Origin: Brevibacillus brevis NBRC 100599
GTDB taxonomy: Bacteria; Bacillota; Bacilli; Brevibacillales; Brevibacillaceae
DNA length: 64,000 nucleotides
Reading direction: 5' to 3'
Assembly (NCBI RefSeq): GCF_000010165.1
Contig: NC_012491.1
Coordinates: 4,099,501-4,163,500 of the forward strand
The stretch's first letter is position 1. Each line of letters opens with the position of its first letter. Under the pieces are notes generated by a model. The model worked only from the letters and a program-made list of their open reading frames with translations. It was not told the DNA's origin and ran no database searches. Positions 7,503-16,394 of the stretch are shown one piece after another. The position numbers and the translations under genes are program-made.

Positions 7503-8942
7503 TTATACTCCTTTTATGGCAATAAGAGGGTTACATTTTGCTACGACAGAGGCAAGATTTGCTCCCACAACGGAATCAATGATTTGATCCACATCTTTAT
7601 AGGCTTGCGGGCATTCATCAAGGATGGAAGCGAGCGAACGGTGATTCACCATGATCTCATCTTCCTGTCCCACGCGCATTGCCTGCTCGAATTGATCGAT
7701 GGTCACAAGCTCCTTGGTTGCTTTGCGGGAACGAACACGCCCTGCACCATGACAGATCGAATAAAAGTTTTTGGCGCCAGCCTCCGATCCAACCATGATA
7801 TAGGACGATGTTCCCATAGAACCTGGAATCAATGCTGGATGTCCCGTTTTACGGTAAGCCTTCGGATTTTGGAAATGGCCTGCTGGCAACGCCTTTGTCG
7901 CTCCTTTGCGGTGGACGAGCACCGGCGTATTGCGATGGGATTCTTTCAAGGCGTAATTATGCATCAGATCATACAGGACTGGTGTACGCGTCTCTCTACC
8001 AAAAATATCGCGAAACGCCTGCTCTACTGAAAATCCAATCATATGCCGATTCGTTACCGCAAAGTTCAGCGCGGAGTACATCAAATTCAAATACTGTTGC
8101 CCTTCCTCGCTTTGGATCGGAGCATACACCAGGCTTGGCTCGGGATTATGAATCCCCCATTTGTACATAACTTCCTTGAAGCTTTTGGTGTAATCCCTCC
8201 CTAACATAGCCCCCCACGCCCGCGAACCGGAATGAATCATGATGACGACCTGGCCGTCGAACAGTCCCCACGCTTTGGCAATTTCCCTGTTCTCCTCCGC
8301 GATCTCGATATGCTGGATTTCAATAAAGTGGTTACCGCCCCCTAATGTTCCCAACTGGCCCCAGGCACGACTCCAAGATTTTTGCGGTATTTGCTCCAGG
8401 AAGGAATGGTCGAATTCAAATGTGTACTTTTCCACATGCGAGAAAGAACGGCTAAAGGTGTCAGGCGCTGCTTCTGTGTCTGGAATGTAGTTGCTCGGCA
8501 GTCCTTGTAAGCCATGCTTCACCACTTCCTCCAAGCGAATATCCGTAAAATGCGTATTTCCCCGCTCGTTTGTCGGGACGTACGCTTCGATCGCTTCGAT
8601 CAATGCCCGCTTTAGGCTCTTGTCTTTGAGGTCGTCTCGATGCAAGGGAGTCAGATGCAGACGCATTCCACATCCAATGTCTGATCCGACGATGGATGGC
8701 GAGACAAATCCATCCGAAAGATTCCAAACCGCTGTCGTCCCAATGCAAGTCCCAACGCCTACATGCGCATCAGGGGTATACGAAAAATAAACATTTCGCG
8801 GAATACGCAAATTATTGTCTGCCATTTGGTATACGCGTTCACCGAAGCTCGCAAAGACTTCGTCATTCGCAAAAACGTGCACATTTCCATGCTCCAGCTT
8901 CACTTCACGATGGTTGTTTCCATGCAAAATTGTTTTCATCAT
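7503..8942 (-). CDS. rtcB: RtcB-family RNA-splicing ligase
   Basis: GTP/Mn2+-dependent ligase joining RNA 3'-phosphate or 2',3'-cyclic phosphate ends to 5'-OH ends. All RtcB hallmarks are present: SDIGCGMR (residues 87-94, Mn-binding Cys), GTLGGGNHF (198-206), IHSGSRAWG (236-244) and CHGAGRVRSR (397-406), whose His398 should be the guanylylated residue. 479 aa, in the range for the Gram-positive branch. AGGAG sits 5 bases before the first ATG (8942) and 8 before the second (8939); either may be used. It is divergent from two WYL-type regulators, which suggests damage- or stress-regulated RNA repair. Confidence 0.93.
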   Translation of the reverse strand: MMKTILHGNNHREVKLEHGNVHVFANDEVFASFGERVYQMADNNLRIPRNVYFSYTPDAHVGVGTCIGTTAVWNLSDGFVSPSIVGSDIGCGMRLHLTPLHRDDLKDKSLKRALIEAIEAYVPTNERGNTHFTDIRLEEVVKHGLQGLPSNYIPDTEAAPDTFSRSFSHVEKYTFEFDHSFLEQIPQKSWSRAWGQLGTLGGGNHFIEIQHIEIAEENREIAKAWGLFDGQVVIMIHSGSRAWGAMLGRDYTKSFKEVMYKWGIHNPEPSLVYAPIQSEEGQQYLNLMYSALNFAVTNRHMIGFSVEQAFRDIFGRETRTPVLYDLMHNYALKESHRNTPVLVHRKGATKALPAGHFQNPKAYRKTGHPALIPGSMGTSSYIMVGSEAGAKNFYSICHGAGRVRSRKATKELVTIDQFEQAMRVGQEDEIMVNHRSLASILDECPQAYKDVDQIIDSVVGANLASVVAKCNPLIAIKGV

Positions 8943-9022
8943 TATTTCTCCTGTCTCTCACAGCTCGCTGTTTTTCATACCCTTATTTTCCATCTGCGCA
9001 TGTGATTTGAACATGGTAAAAG

Positions 9023-9072
9023 TATTACGAACCTCACTTTCTCATTGACTTCTCTTAAGCCTCTTCGTAATA
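9023..9072. promoter_or_regulatory. Inverted repeat in the rtcB-WYL intergenic region
   Basis: TATTACGAA (9023-9031) and its perfect complement TTCGTAATA (9064-9072) are 32 bases apart. The right arm covers the -10 box of the WYL promoter. Likely operator for a WYL regulator acting on both genes. Confidence 0.6.
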
Positions 9073-9073
9073 T
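9045..9073 (+). promoter_or_regulatory. Sigma-A promoter of the WYL operon
   Basis: TTGACT (9045-9050), 17-base spacer, TAATAT (9068-9073), 47 bases before the start codon. Confidence 0.8.
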
Positions 9074-9119
9074 GAGGACTAATTTGGAAATAAATGACGA
9101 GTGAATAAGGATGAGTGTA

Positions 9120-10415
9120 ATGGCACGCGAAAGCTTTGACAAAGAGCTGCAATTGCTCCGTCTCCTGTTTTTAACCGCTGGTGCCTACAATCGGCAACAG
9201 TTAGCCGAGCGACTCGGGATCTCCGTTCATACGCTTGATAAAACGATGAAAAAGCTGAAGGACATCCAATCGACCTTTTATCAGCATGTCGGCGATGAGG
9301 AGAAAAAAGAGTATTACACGCAGCTTCGTTACAACTATTTTGAGGTGACGGACAATTTCTTGATGTTTTTGTACCATGCGAAATCATTGAAGGATTCGGA
9401 AGTAGAGCGACTTTCGCACATCTTGGAAAAGCTTAAACAACAGCCCCTCTCCATTAAAGAATTACTGGAGACGTTTGTAGATACAGAGCCCGATGAAAAA
9501 ACAATCCGCCAGGACATGAAATACCTCGAAGAAATTGGTGTGATAAAAAATGTTAGTGAGGTCAGACCGTACGTTTATCAATTCGATGACGAGCTACTGG
9601 ACTCATTGACGGACGACGAGCTTTTGGATCTGTATGATTTCATCGACTTCATGGCCAATACCCAACTGCCGGCTGTCCCTGGTTATCTTCTGCAAGAAAA
9701 AGTGAAACGCTATCTCAAGCATCGCTTGAAGTTAACCGATGCATCTGCGTTTTTATACAAATATCATTTCGTCTCACGTATTCTCGATGAATATCAAGCT
9801 TTACTTCTCACGGAAGCCATTCGTCAGCGAAAAATCGTTGAATTTCACTACTACACGCCCAAACGCCGGAAGTTTTACGATTCTCAAAATACGAATCCGA
9901 CATTCCAACGGGATACAACAGGGCAACATCAAAAAGCAATTCCACTCCGGGTTATTTTTGATCATCAATACGGCAGATGGTACTTGCTGGCACAAGGATG
10001 CGGCAATGGTCCGCTGCGCAAATACCGTGTGGAAGGTATGACCAAGCTCGTAACAGGCAAATCCGTTACGCCGGAAATCTTCACTTCCTTGCAAGCAAGT
10101 GCGGATGAGCGTATTGCGCACAGTTGGTTGATTGATACCGGAAAACTCGTAACGGTACGCCTTCGCTTTTTTCAGCCTCGCGACACGCCTCATTCCTTTA
10201 TCCAAGAGCGAGTGGAGGCACAGGGGCAATGGGGGATTGTGACAGAAGAATCACGGGAGAGCTTTGTGTACGAGATAAACGTGAACAGCACGATGGAAAT
10301 TACACCGTGGATTCGCAGCTTCGGTTCGAGCGTGGAAGTTCTTGAACCGCTGTTTCTTCGCAAGCAATTCCAAAAAGAATGGGAGGAGCTGCTCGCCTAC
10401 TATGAATCTGTTTGA
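9120..10415 (+). CDS. HTH/WYL-domain transcriptional regulator
   Basis: 431-aa protein. Residues about 5-70 form a DeoR/HTH_11-type winged helix (NRQQLAERLGISVHTLDKTMKKL), and a second helix-turn-helix-like segment (IKELLETFVDTEPDEKTIRQDMKYLEEIGVI) follows around residue 120. The WYL ligand-binding domain occupies roughly 230-310 (KIVEFHYYTPKRRK...AIPLRVIFDHQYGRWYLLAQ). The start 9120 is preferred because AAGG lies 9 bases upstream; 9111 is possible. WYL domains bind nucleic acid fragments or nucleotides in other families, fitting a sensor of RNA damage next to rtcB. It overlaps the next gene by 14 bases. Confidence 0.88.
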   Translation: MARESFDKELQLLRLLFLTAGAYNRQQLAERLGISVHTLDKTMKKLKDIQSTFYQHVGDEEKKEYYTQLRYNYFEVTDNFLMFLYHAKSLKDSEVERLSHILEKLKQQPLSIKELLETFVDTEPDEKTIRQDMKYLEEIGVIKNVSEVRPYVYQFDDELLDSLTDDELLDLYDFIDFMANTQLPAVPGYLLQEKVKRYLKHRLKLTDASAFLYKYHFVSRILDEYQALLLTEAIRQRKIVEFHYYTPKRRKFYDSQNTNPTFQRDTTGQHQKAIPLRVIFDHQYGRWYLLAQGCGNGPLRKYRVEGMTKLVTGKSVTPEIFTSLQASADERIAHSWLIDTGKLVTVRLRFFQPRDTPHSFIQERVEAQGQWGIVTEESRESFVYEINVNSTMEITPWIRSFGSSVEVLEPLFLRKQFQKEWEELLAYYESV

Positions 10416-11211
10416 CAAGATACATAATTACCAGCTAGTGACACGACTGGATGAAGCGGGGGTTTATCCAGTCACCTCACACGAAAAAGCGTGGCTCTCC
10501 CTGATGCTGGCGAATCCGTCTGCGTCAGAAATTTTCGAGCCCGCTACACTCGATAAGCTTCGCCGTTTGACACATACGCCAGAAAATGAATGGACCGAAC
10601 AAGAACGATTCGTGGAAAAAGCGCAGACACAGGCCAAACAGCTCTGGAGTCCACTCGTGCGCACCCTGCGACGAATCATTCTCGGCAAGAATCACATAAA
10701 AATAACCGCAGCCACGAACAAAGGCCCGGTTTTTCGCAATCAACGAGGGGTTCCCTACAAGCTGGAATATTCACTTGCCAAGAAGGCCTGGTACCTGATC
10801 TGGCTAAACATGTCTACCAATCGCCTGATCACGACTCCGCTGCATCTCATTCGCTCCGTCGATGAGCTTTACATAGAAGATGTATGGTATGACAGTTTTT
10901 TACCGGCTATTTTGGAACAGATCCAACAGCGCAAGCAGATGGCAAAAATTGTGGTCATCCGTCGTTACAACGCTGAGCTCCAGCGCATATTGTACGCGTT
11001 TTCCTGCTTTGACAAAGAGGTCGCTTTTGACCCAGAATCGCAGGTGTACACGATCACCCTGCACTTTCTATCCGACGAACAGGAGTTTATTTTATCGCGC
11101 ATTCGTTTTCTCGGCCTGCGGGTAAAAGTAGTAGAAAACGATCAACTCAAACAGCGAATGGCAGAGTCGGCAACGAACGCCTTGGCAAGATATACTGAAA
11201 CTCTACTTTAA
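10402..11211 (+). CDS. WYL-type protein, partner of the upstream regulator
   Basis: 269-aa protein starting at ATG 10402 inside the end of the previous gene (14-base overlap), with GGGAGGAG about 14 bases upstream. The layout follows a WYL protein: an N-terminal helical part without a clear DNA-binding helix-turn-helix, a central beta-rich domain (HIKITAATNKG...PYKLEYSLAKKAWYLIWLN, residues 95-140) and a C-terminal ferredoxin-like WCX part (VVIRRYNAELQRILYAFSCFDKEV). It probably forms a heteromer with the first WYL protein. Function is inferred only from context. Confidence 0.75.
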   Translation: MNLFDKIHNYQLVTRLDEAGVYPVTSHEKAWLSLMLANPSASEIFEPATLDKLRRLTHTPENEWTEQERFVEKAQTQAKQLWSPLVRTLRRIILGKNHIKITAATNKGPVFRNQRGVPYKLEYSLAKKAWYLIWLNMSTNRLITTPLHLIRSVDELYIEDVWYDSFLPAILEQIQQRKQMAKIVVIRRYNAELQRILYAFSCFDKEVAFDPESQVYTITLHFLSDEQEFILSRIRFLGLRVKVVENDQLKQRMAESATNALARYTETLL

Positions 11212-11225
11212 TTGTCCCGAAAAAT

Positions 11226-11254
11226 CAGGAAATCATACCCTATTCGATTTCCTG
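11226..11254 (+). terminator. Probable terminator of the WYL operon
   Basis: CAGGAAATC (11226-11234) pairs perfectly with GATTTCCTG (11246-11254); the tail CATTTCCC is only weakly T-rich. Confidence 0.5.
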
Positions 11255-11309
11255 CATTTCCCTTATCATAGTTCAGGTGAGATATAGCTAATCCAAGTCA
11301 GAGGTAGAA

Positions 11310-12425
11310 ATGATGAAAACAACATGTAAACAAGCGTCCCTCCTATGTGGGCTATGGCTTAGTCTGTCATGGCCGTTTCATACGGAGCCGGCGCAAGCAG
11401 CAAGTGTCATCCAGGCAAAGGTGGTCGCGACCTCTCTGAACGTTCGCAGTGAACCAGCCCCCAATGCTTCTGTTGTCGCTACCGTGCCGCAAGGAGCCGT
11501 CGTGACCATTACGGATGAAGCATACGGTTGGGCAAAAATTAGATACAATCAAAAGGTAGGCTGGGTCGCGGGGTATTACTTGCAAAAAGGAGCGGTAACG
11601 AGTGCGGGTTCAGCTTCTTCACCAGCCAATACAGCCGTTGCCAAAAGCCAGCAAGGTACGGTTTTGGCCGATTCGCTTCGAATGCGCAAAGGACCAAGCA
11701 CGAGCCATGAGATTGTCCTCTCGCTACCCAGAGGAACCCGTGTAGATATTTTGAAAAAGCAAGGTGACTGGATCCAAGCGAGAACTTCTAATGGACAGAC
11801 AGGCTGGGTGTCTGCGACATATATTGGCGATGCCAAGGTCAACGCCAACGCTCCGGTGACCAAAAGCACCAAATCGCCAGGCTTAAAAGGAAAAGTCATC
11901 GTCATCGACCCGGGACATGGCGGTTCCGATGTCGGGACACAGGGAACGAAGTGGAACAGCATGGAAAAAACGTTGAATTACAAAACGGCCACGCTACTCG
12001 CCAGCAAGCTGCGCCAACGTGGTGCGCAAGTCTTCATGACGAGGACAAGTGATACAGAAAAACCTTCGCTAGCGCAGCGTGTCGCTTTTAGCGAATCAAA
12101 GGGAGCAGATGCCTTCATTAGCATCCATTACAATTCTTCTGTGAAGCCAAATAGCGGTACCCTTACATTTTATTATTCGCAAGGCAAGGATGAGCCATTA
12201 GCTCGAGCGATTGAGTCTCGCTTGGCAGGTGGCATCGGTTTAAGAAGCAACGGCATTTCATTCGGCAATTATCACGTCCTGCGCGAAAACAATGATCCGT
12301 CCGTCTTAATTGAGCTTGGCTTTCTATCGAATCCAAAGGATGAAGGCATCGTCCGTACATCGTCCTATCAGGACAAAGCTGCTCAGGCGATTACGGAAGC
12401 CCTAGCAGATTACTTCGGGCGATAA
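11310..12425 (+). CDS. Secreted N-acetylmuramoyl-L-alanine amidase with two SH3b domains
   Basis: 371 aa. A signal peptide (MMKTTCKQASLLCGLWLSLS...AQAA, cleavage near residue 31) is followed by two SH3b wall-binding repeats (about 33-92 and 107-170, each with LxxRxGPs and GWxxxxY marks). A LytC-type Amidase_3 domain (about 193-370) contains VIDPGHGGSD, MTRTSD, FISIHYNSS and VLIELGFLSN, supplying the zinc His, second His and Glu. It cleaves the amide between muramic acid and L-Ala in peptidoglycan. GAGG is 3-6 bases before the first ATG; the second ATG 11313 is also possible. Its last 16 bases overlap the convergent gene. Confidence 0.93.
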   Translation: MMKTTCKQASLLCGLWLSLSWPFHTEPAQAASVIQAKVVATSLNVRSEPAPNASVVATVPQGAVVTITDEAYGWAKIRYNQKVGWVAGYYLQKGAVTSAGSASSPANTAVAKSQQGTVLADSLRMRKGPSTSHEIVLSLPRGTRVDILKKQGDWIQARTSNGQTGWVSATYIGDAKVNANAPVTKSTKSPGLKGKVIVIDPGHGGSDVGTQGTKWNSMEKTLNYKTATLLASKLRQRGAQVFMTRTSDTEKPSLAQRVAFSESKGADAFISIHYNSSVKPNSGTLTFYYSQGKDEPLARAIESRLAGGIGLRSNGISFGNYHVLRENNDPSVLIELGFLSNPKDEGIVRTSSYQDKAAQAITEALADYFGR

Positions 12426-12886
12426 TCGTACGGCTGGACATTGTAGGAGAATAGCTTCCGCTCGAATTTCCCTTTGGCACCAATGATCTGATACCAGGTC
12501 TCGCCGATCAACAAGTCGGTAGCGAAATCTTTGTCCAGCAGATTGGTGATCGTCTCCATGACCGCTTTTTCATTGTCCTTTTGGATTTTCAACGACAAGG
12601 CCAGGACGAAATATGCCTGGTCTTCTTCCATTTCCAACAGATGCAGACGGGCTGTACCACGGCGTTTGGCATTGAAACCCTCGATCACATTCGACAGCCC
12701 TTTTTTTGCCTGCACTTTATACTTTGTCGCTTCCCTCCAAGAGGAAATAACCGCATCGTACAGCGAAAACGTCAGAATGAAATGGCTGGCGTAATCGTTC
12801 GGGCTAAAAGGCTCCGGTCCCATTTGCTTCTCATCCGCCGGTATGACGACGAATGCTTTATAGTTGCTAAAAAACGGATCGCTCAT
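12410..12886 (-). CDS. Protein of unknown function, 158 aa
   Basis: Begins MSDPFFSNYKAFVVIPADEK; ATG 12886 has AAAGGA 7 bases upstream, whereas the longer frame from 12931 has no ribosome site. The protein is soluble, mixed alpha/beta, and basic in the middle (KYKVQAKKGLSNVIEGFNAKRRG). No family recognised. The 3' end runs 16 bases into the amidase gene on the other strand, so both stop codons lie inside each other's coding sequence. Confidence 0.65.
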   Translation of the reverse strand: MSDPFFSNYKAFVVIPADEKQMGPEPFSPNDYASHFILTFSLYDAVISSWREATKYKVQAKKGLSNVIEGFNAKRRGTARLHLLEMEEDQAYFVLALSLKIQKDNEKAVMETITNLLDKDFATDLLIGETWYQIIGAKGKFERKLFSYNVQPYDYRPK

Positions 12887-12974
12887 GGCAGGTCCTTTCC
12901 ATCGATAGTATCTGTGTTGGTTAGTATCCACTAGGAAAGCAGGATATTATGTACAAAAACGGTCATAAACGCTC

Positions 12975-13012
12975 AAAAGACCAAGTCGACATGAAAACCG
13001 ACTTGGCCTTTT
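12975..13012. terminator. Terminator of the YitT-like gene
   Basis: CCAAGTCG (12981-12988) pairs with CGACTTGG (12999-13006); A/T runs flank both sides so it can act for minus-strand transcripts. Confidence 0.75.
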
Positions 13013-13056
13013 GCTTGCTTTTGTATAGGCATGTTTTTCAACTGAATATCTACTCA

Positions 13057-13713
13057 TTACCGGTGGGTCATCGAGACGCTTCCATGCCCGTGCTCCTCTT
13101 CCATGACCTCCACGCCTGCACCATGATTGACGGTCCAGGTGATGACTTGGCTGGAAATGACAACGGCCAAAATGGTATACATCATCTCTTTCATCGGTAC
13201 GAACCAGAACGACATGCAAAGCACAATAACGTCCAGTAAAAGAAAGACCGTACCAATGGACAATCCCGTGTACTTACTGATCAACAGGGAGAAAATATCG
13301 TCTCCACCTGTCGCAGCTCCATAGCGCAGAACCAATCCGGTACCTAGCCCGGTCAATACACCGGCCAAGACAGACGCCAGCGGCATCATTCTGCTCATAT
13401 CCATGACAATCGGTGAAAATCGTTCAAACAAATCGTAAAACACGGTAAAAGCAAGTGATGCAAAAATGGTGTCCCAAATGAACTGGCGGCCTCTTACTAA
13501 CCAGGCAACCAAAAACAGTGGAATATCTAGCAAAAGCATCACCATCGCTGGCGACAAGTCAAAGGCGTATTTCGCCAGTAACCCCAAGCCAACAAACCCA
13601 CCTTCAGACAAATGGTTCTGAAAGTTAATGTGATAATACGCAAAAGCAAGTAAACAAGCTCCAAACAAAATCATACTATAACGCTTAGATAACTGCAGCG
13701 CTCTCCTCATCAT
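13057..13713 (-). CDS. YitT/DUF161-type integral membrane protein
   Basis: 218 aa with about five to six transmembrane segments. GGFVGLGLLAKYAFDLSPAMVMLLLDIPLF near residue 38 and the glycine-rich LAGVLTGLGTGLVLRYGAATGGDDIFSLLISKYTG (residues 117-151) are the conserved membrane repeats of the YitT family. The C-terminal DUF2179 cytoplasmic domain found in classical YitT is absent; instead there is a His-rich tail (EEEHGHGSVSMTHR). Function of the family is unknown. Two ATGs (13713, 13710) are possible. An unusually long leader precedes it. Confidence 0.85.
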   Translation of the reverse strand: MMRRALQLSKRYSMILFGACLLAFAYYHINFQNHLSEGGFVGLGLLAKYAFDLSPAMVMLLLDIPLFLVAWLVRGRQFIWDTIFASLAFTVFYDLFERFSPIVMDMSRMMPLASVLAGVLTGLGTGLVLRYGAATGGDDIFSLLISKYTGLSIGTVFLLLDVIVLCMSFWFVPMKEMMYTILAVVISSQVITWTVNHGAGVEVMEEEHGHGSVSMTHR

Positions 13714-13810
13714 GGTTTCCTCGCATTTTTGTCGGTTTAGGCACAGACGACCAACCGACTACCGAGGAACATCGCAAGCATAAGTCGCTACTCATACAAA
13801 TGGCCTCGCT

Positions 13811-13945
13811 TTCGTAGTAGATTAGTCGTCTTCAGTGACGATCGACTACTACGAAGCTAGATGTAGGAGAGGTCAAAACGTTTCCAGATCGTCCTATGGG
13901 GACGCATGGTATCCTGATCCCTTCCATGGCTTTTCTTGTATTATA
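13811..13945 (-). promoter_or_regulatory. Promoter and structured leader of the YitT-like gene
   Basis: On the minus strand an extended -10 box TGATATAAT (TATAAT at 13945-13940) starts a leader of about 220 bases. It contains a hairpin with perfect 10-bp arms TTCGTAGTAG/CTACTACGAA (13811-13820 and 13846-13855). No -35 match was seen. I do not recognise a known riboswitch here. Confidence 0.45.
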
Positions 13946-13950
13946 TCATA

Positions 13951-13988
13951 AAAAAGGTGAAAAGACGATTCGAAACCGTCTTTTCACC
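13951..13988 (-). terminator. Terminator of the btu-cobU operon
   Basis: Minus strand GGTGAAAAGACG pairs with CGTCTTTTCACC (12 bp, perfect) and is followed by TTTTTT. Confidence 0.9.
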
Positions 13989-13991
13989 GCG

Positions 13992-14558
13992 TTAAAATCG
14001 GAAAGCTTGTCCTTTTAGTTCCACCGGAATTCCTGCTGTGACAAGAAAAACTTGATCGGCAACAGCTGCCACGCGCTGATTCATCAGCCCCGCCAAGTCT
14101 CGGAACATACGGCCTAACGGATGTTGTGGGACGAGTCCGTCGCCCACTTCGTTTGTCACCAGCAAAACGGTGCCATGGTAGTCTTTTAGCTTGTTTACCA
14201 GCACATCCACCTGCTGGAGCACACCCTCAAACGACTGCTCCTCCTGATCATGCAAAAGCCAATTGGAAAGCCAAAGGATCAAGCAATCAATCAAAATCAC
14301 TGTCTGCTGTTCTTGTATGTCCTTTTGTGCTCCGAGCTTCGTCAGCCATTCTGTCAATGCATACGGCTCCTCAATCGTTTGCCAAGGAAAGTTGGACTGC
14401 AAGCGGCGGTCGCGATGGTGCAAGATCCGCTCTTCCATTTCCTCATCAGTGATTGGTGCGGTCGCGATGTAAACACCCGAGGAGCCCAAATGAGCCGCGT
14501 ATTTTTCGGCAAACGTGCTTTTTCCGCTGCGTGCTCCACCTGTTATCAGTACGATCAT
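13992..14558 (-). CDS. cobU: Adenosylcobinamide kinase / adenosylcobinamide-phosphate guanylyltransferase
   Basis: Bifunctional enzyme that phosphorylates adenosylcobinamide and transfers GMP to it, the first step of nucleotide-loop assembly in B12 salvage. 188 aa, normal length. P-loop GGARSGKST (residues 7-15), IATAPITDEEMEERILHHRDRR (31-52) with the His that carries GMP, and VLIDCLILWLSNWL (about 91-104) are all CobU signatures. It is the last gene of the B12-riboswitch operon, 12 bases after btuD. Confidence 0.95.
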   Translation of the reverse strand: MIVLITGGARSGKSTFAEKYAAHLGSSGVYIATAPITDEEMEERILHHRDRRLQSNFPWQTIEEPYALTEWLTKLGAQKDIQEQQTVILIDCLILWLSNWLLHDQEEQSFEGVLQQVDVLVNKLKDYHGTVLLVTNEVGDGLVPQHPLGRMFRDLAGLMNQRVAAVADQVFLVTAGIPVELKGQAFRF

Positions 14559-14570
14559 GCTTTTGTCTCC

Positions 14571-15347
14571 TTACACTTGCGATTGCAAAATAATTTGCGG
14601 CAAATGATGAACAGGATGCTCCATGACAATCGGTCTAGTTCCGTATACAGCCTCTATTCTGTCACTTTGCAAAATGTCTTTTGGTGTGCCGACGCTTATC
14701 TGCTTTCCTTTATGCAGCATCAAAATACGATCGCAGTAAAGGGAGGCCAGATTCAGATCGTGCAGCACAGCAATGACCGTCACCTGTGTCGTCTTTTGCC
14801 ATTTGCGCACGATGTCCATAAGCTGAATCTGGTACCCGATATCGAGGTAAGTCGTGGGTTCATCGAGCAACAGCACTTGAGGTCTTTGGATCAATGCCTT
14901 CCCCAAAGCTACGCGTTGCTTTTCCCCACCACTCAACTGATCCAGTGTGCGCTCTTCCAAATGTTCAAGGCCGAGCATCTGTACGATTTCATCAATAAGC
15001 GATGCGACATCCTGCTTCTCTTCCCCCAGCCAATTTTGGTAAGGAAAGCGTCCCATCTCCAACACCTCTCGGACTCGAAAGCCGACTGGCGGCAGCCCCT
15101 CTTGCTCCAATACAGCCAGTATTTTGGCAAGCTCTTTGCGTGGATAGGAATGAAGCTTTTTCTCCTGAAGCAAAATATCTCCTGCATCTGCCTTGATGAC
15201 CCCTGAAATCATTTTCAGCAAGGTGGATTTACCGCTTCCATTTGGTCCGATAATGCCAAAAAATTCTCCCTTGTCCACGCAAAAATCGATTCCGTGCAAA
15301 ACTGGCGTATCCTGATACGATTTTTGCAAGCTGTGCACATTGATCAT
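14571..15347 (-). CDS. btuD: Vitamin B12 (corrinoid) ABC transporter ATP-binding protein
   Basis: 258-aa ATPase: Walker A GPNGSGKST (34-42), signature LSGGEKQR (138-145), Walker B VLLLDEPT (158-165), D-loop LDIG and switch His in LHDLNLA. It belongs to the FecE/BtuD subfamily that powers uptake of corrinoids, heme and ferric siderophores; the riboswitch and cobU neighbour assign B12. The gene lies 8 bases downstream of btuC. Confidence 0.92.
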   Translation of the reverse strand: MINVHSLQKSYQDTPVLHGIDFCVDKGEFFGIIGPNGSGKSTLLKMISGVIKADAGDILLQEKKLHSYPRKELAKILAVLEQEGLPPVGFRVREVLEMGRFPYQNWLGEEKQDVASLIDEIVQMLGLEHLEERTLDQLSGGEKQRVALGKALIQRPQVLLLDEPTTYLDIGYQIQLMDIVRKWQKTTQVTVIAVLHDLNLASLYCDRILMLHKGKQISVGTPKDILQSDRIEAVYGTRPIVMEHPVHHLPQIILQSQV

Positions 15348-15355
15348 TGCATACG

Positions 15356-16393
15356 TTACCTCTTCCTAAAGCGTTTATTTTGCTTCAATAAATACGCGAA
15401 AAACGGTGCTCCCAGAAAAGCTGTCACAACACCGAGCGGGATTTCCGTTGGACTCAGCAGCATTCTGGCGAGAGTGTCGGCCCACAGCACATAAATACCA
15501 CCACAGATCGCGGCCATCGGCAGTAAAATTCGATGGTCAGGACCAACCAGCATACGGACGAGGTGCGGTACCACCAGGCCAACGAACCCGATAATTCCCG
15601 CGATAGAAACCGCCGCTGCCGTCAGGAGTGTCGAGACGACCAGAACCACCAGCTTCGTTCGATCTACATGGACGCCGAGATGCGCAGCCTGCCGCTCGCC
15701 TAACGCAAATAGGTTCAAGGAACGCGCATAGCTTACCAGCACCATTCCGCCTATGACCAAGTACGGAATCAAGACATACGTAAAGGCCCAGCCCCGAAAT
15801 GACAGGCTGCCCATCAGCCAGAACACGATCTCATTCACCGTCTGATCCGATAGCGACACCATAAAGGAAACGAGTGAGCCGAGAAAAGCCTGCACCACAA
15901 CACCAGACAAAATCAGGGTCTCCGTTTGCAGCTTTCCTTGGGTGTTCGCGAGTCCGAGTACGATCCATAAACTGAGCAGTCCTGTAAGAAAAGCGACAAC
16001 AGGCGTGCTCCATGCACCCAAAAAGCTGATTTGCAAGCCAAACAGGATCAAAAAGGCTGCTCCGACAGCAGAACCAGATGCCACGCCCATCGTAAACGGA
16101 TCTGCGAGCGGATTGCGCAAAACTCCCTGAAAGCCCGCTCCCGCAAGAGATAAGCAGGCGCCAATCAAAACAGCCAATACAACGCGTGGAAAACGAACCT
16201 TCATGACAATTTGCTCAGATGACTCCGGCCACGCTACGGTGATCCACTCAGACAAGCCCGAGATTTGGTGGAGCAGGATGAGCCATACTTGCGAAATGGG
16301 AAGGTGTGCCGCCCCCATCGAGATACTGATGATTATTGAAGCCAGAAGGACGAGACAGCTGGCTCCTCCCCATATGAACAATCGTTTCTTCAT
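15356..16393 (-). CDS. btuC: Vitamin B12 ABC transporter permease
   Basis: 345-aa FecCD-family permease with about ten membrane helices. Conserved blocks include RFPRVVLAVLIGACLSLAGAGFQG (residues 69-92), NPLADPFTMGVASGSAVGA and the C-terminal coupling-helix region IGFVGLVVPHLVRMLVGPDHR. It forms the membrane channel of the corrinoid importer with BtuF and BtuD. Starts one base after the btuF stop, so the two are translationally coupled. Confidence 0.93.
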   Translation of the reverse strand: MKKRLFIWGGASCLVLLASIIISISMGAAHLPISQVWLILLHQISGLSEWITVAWPESSEQIVMKVRFPRVVLAVLIGACLSLAGAGFQGVLRNPLADPFTMGVASGSAVGAAFLILFGLQISFLGAWSTPVVAFLTGLLSLWIVLGLANTQGKLQTETLILSGVVVQAFLGSLVSFMVSLSDQTVNEIVFWLMGSLSFRGWAFTYVLIPYLVIGGMVLVSYARSLNLFALGERQAAHLGVHVDRTKLVVLVVSTLLTAAAVSIAGIIGFVGLVVPHLVRMLVGPDHRILLPMAAICGGIYVLWADTLARMLLSPTEIPLGVVTAFLGAPFFAYLLKQNKRFRKR

Positions 16394-16394
16394 T

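Noticed and set aside
14250..15206. 318-codon open frame on the plus strand
   Set aside because: Exact antisense of cobU/btuD with no ribosome site and low-complexity His/Gln/Cys-rich composition; a shadow frame.
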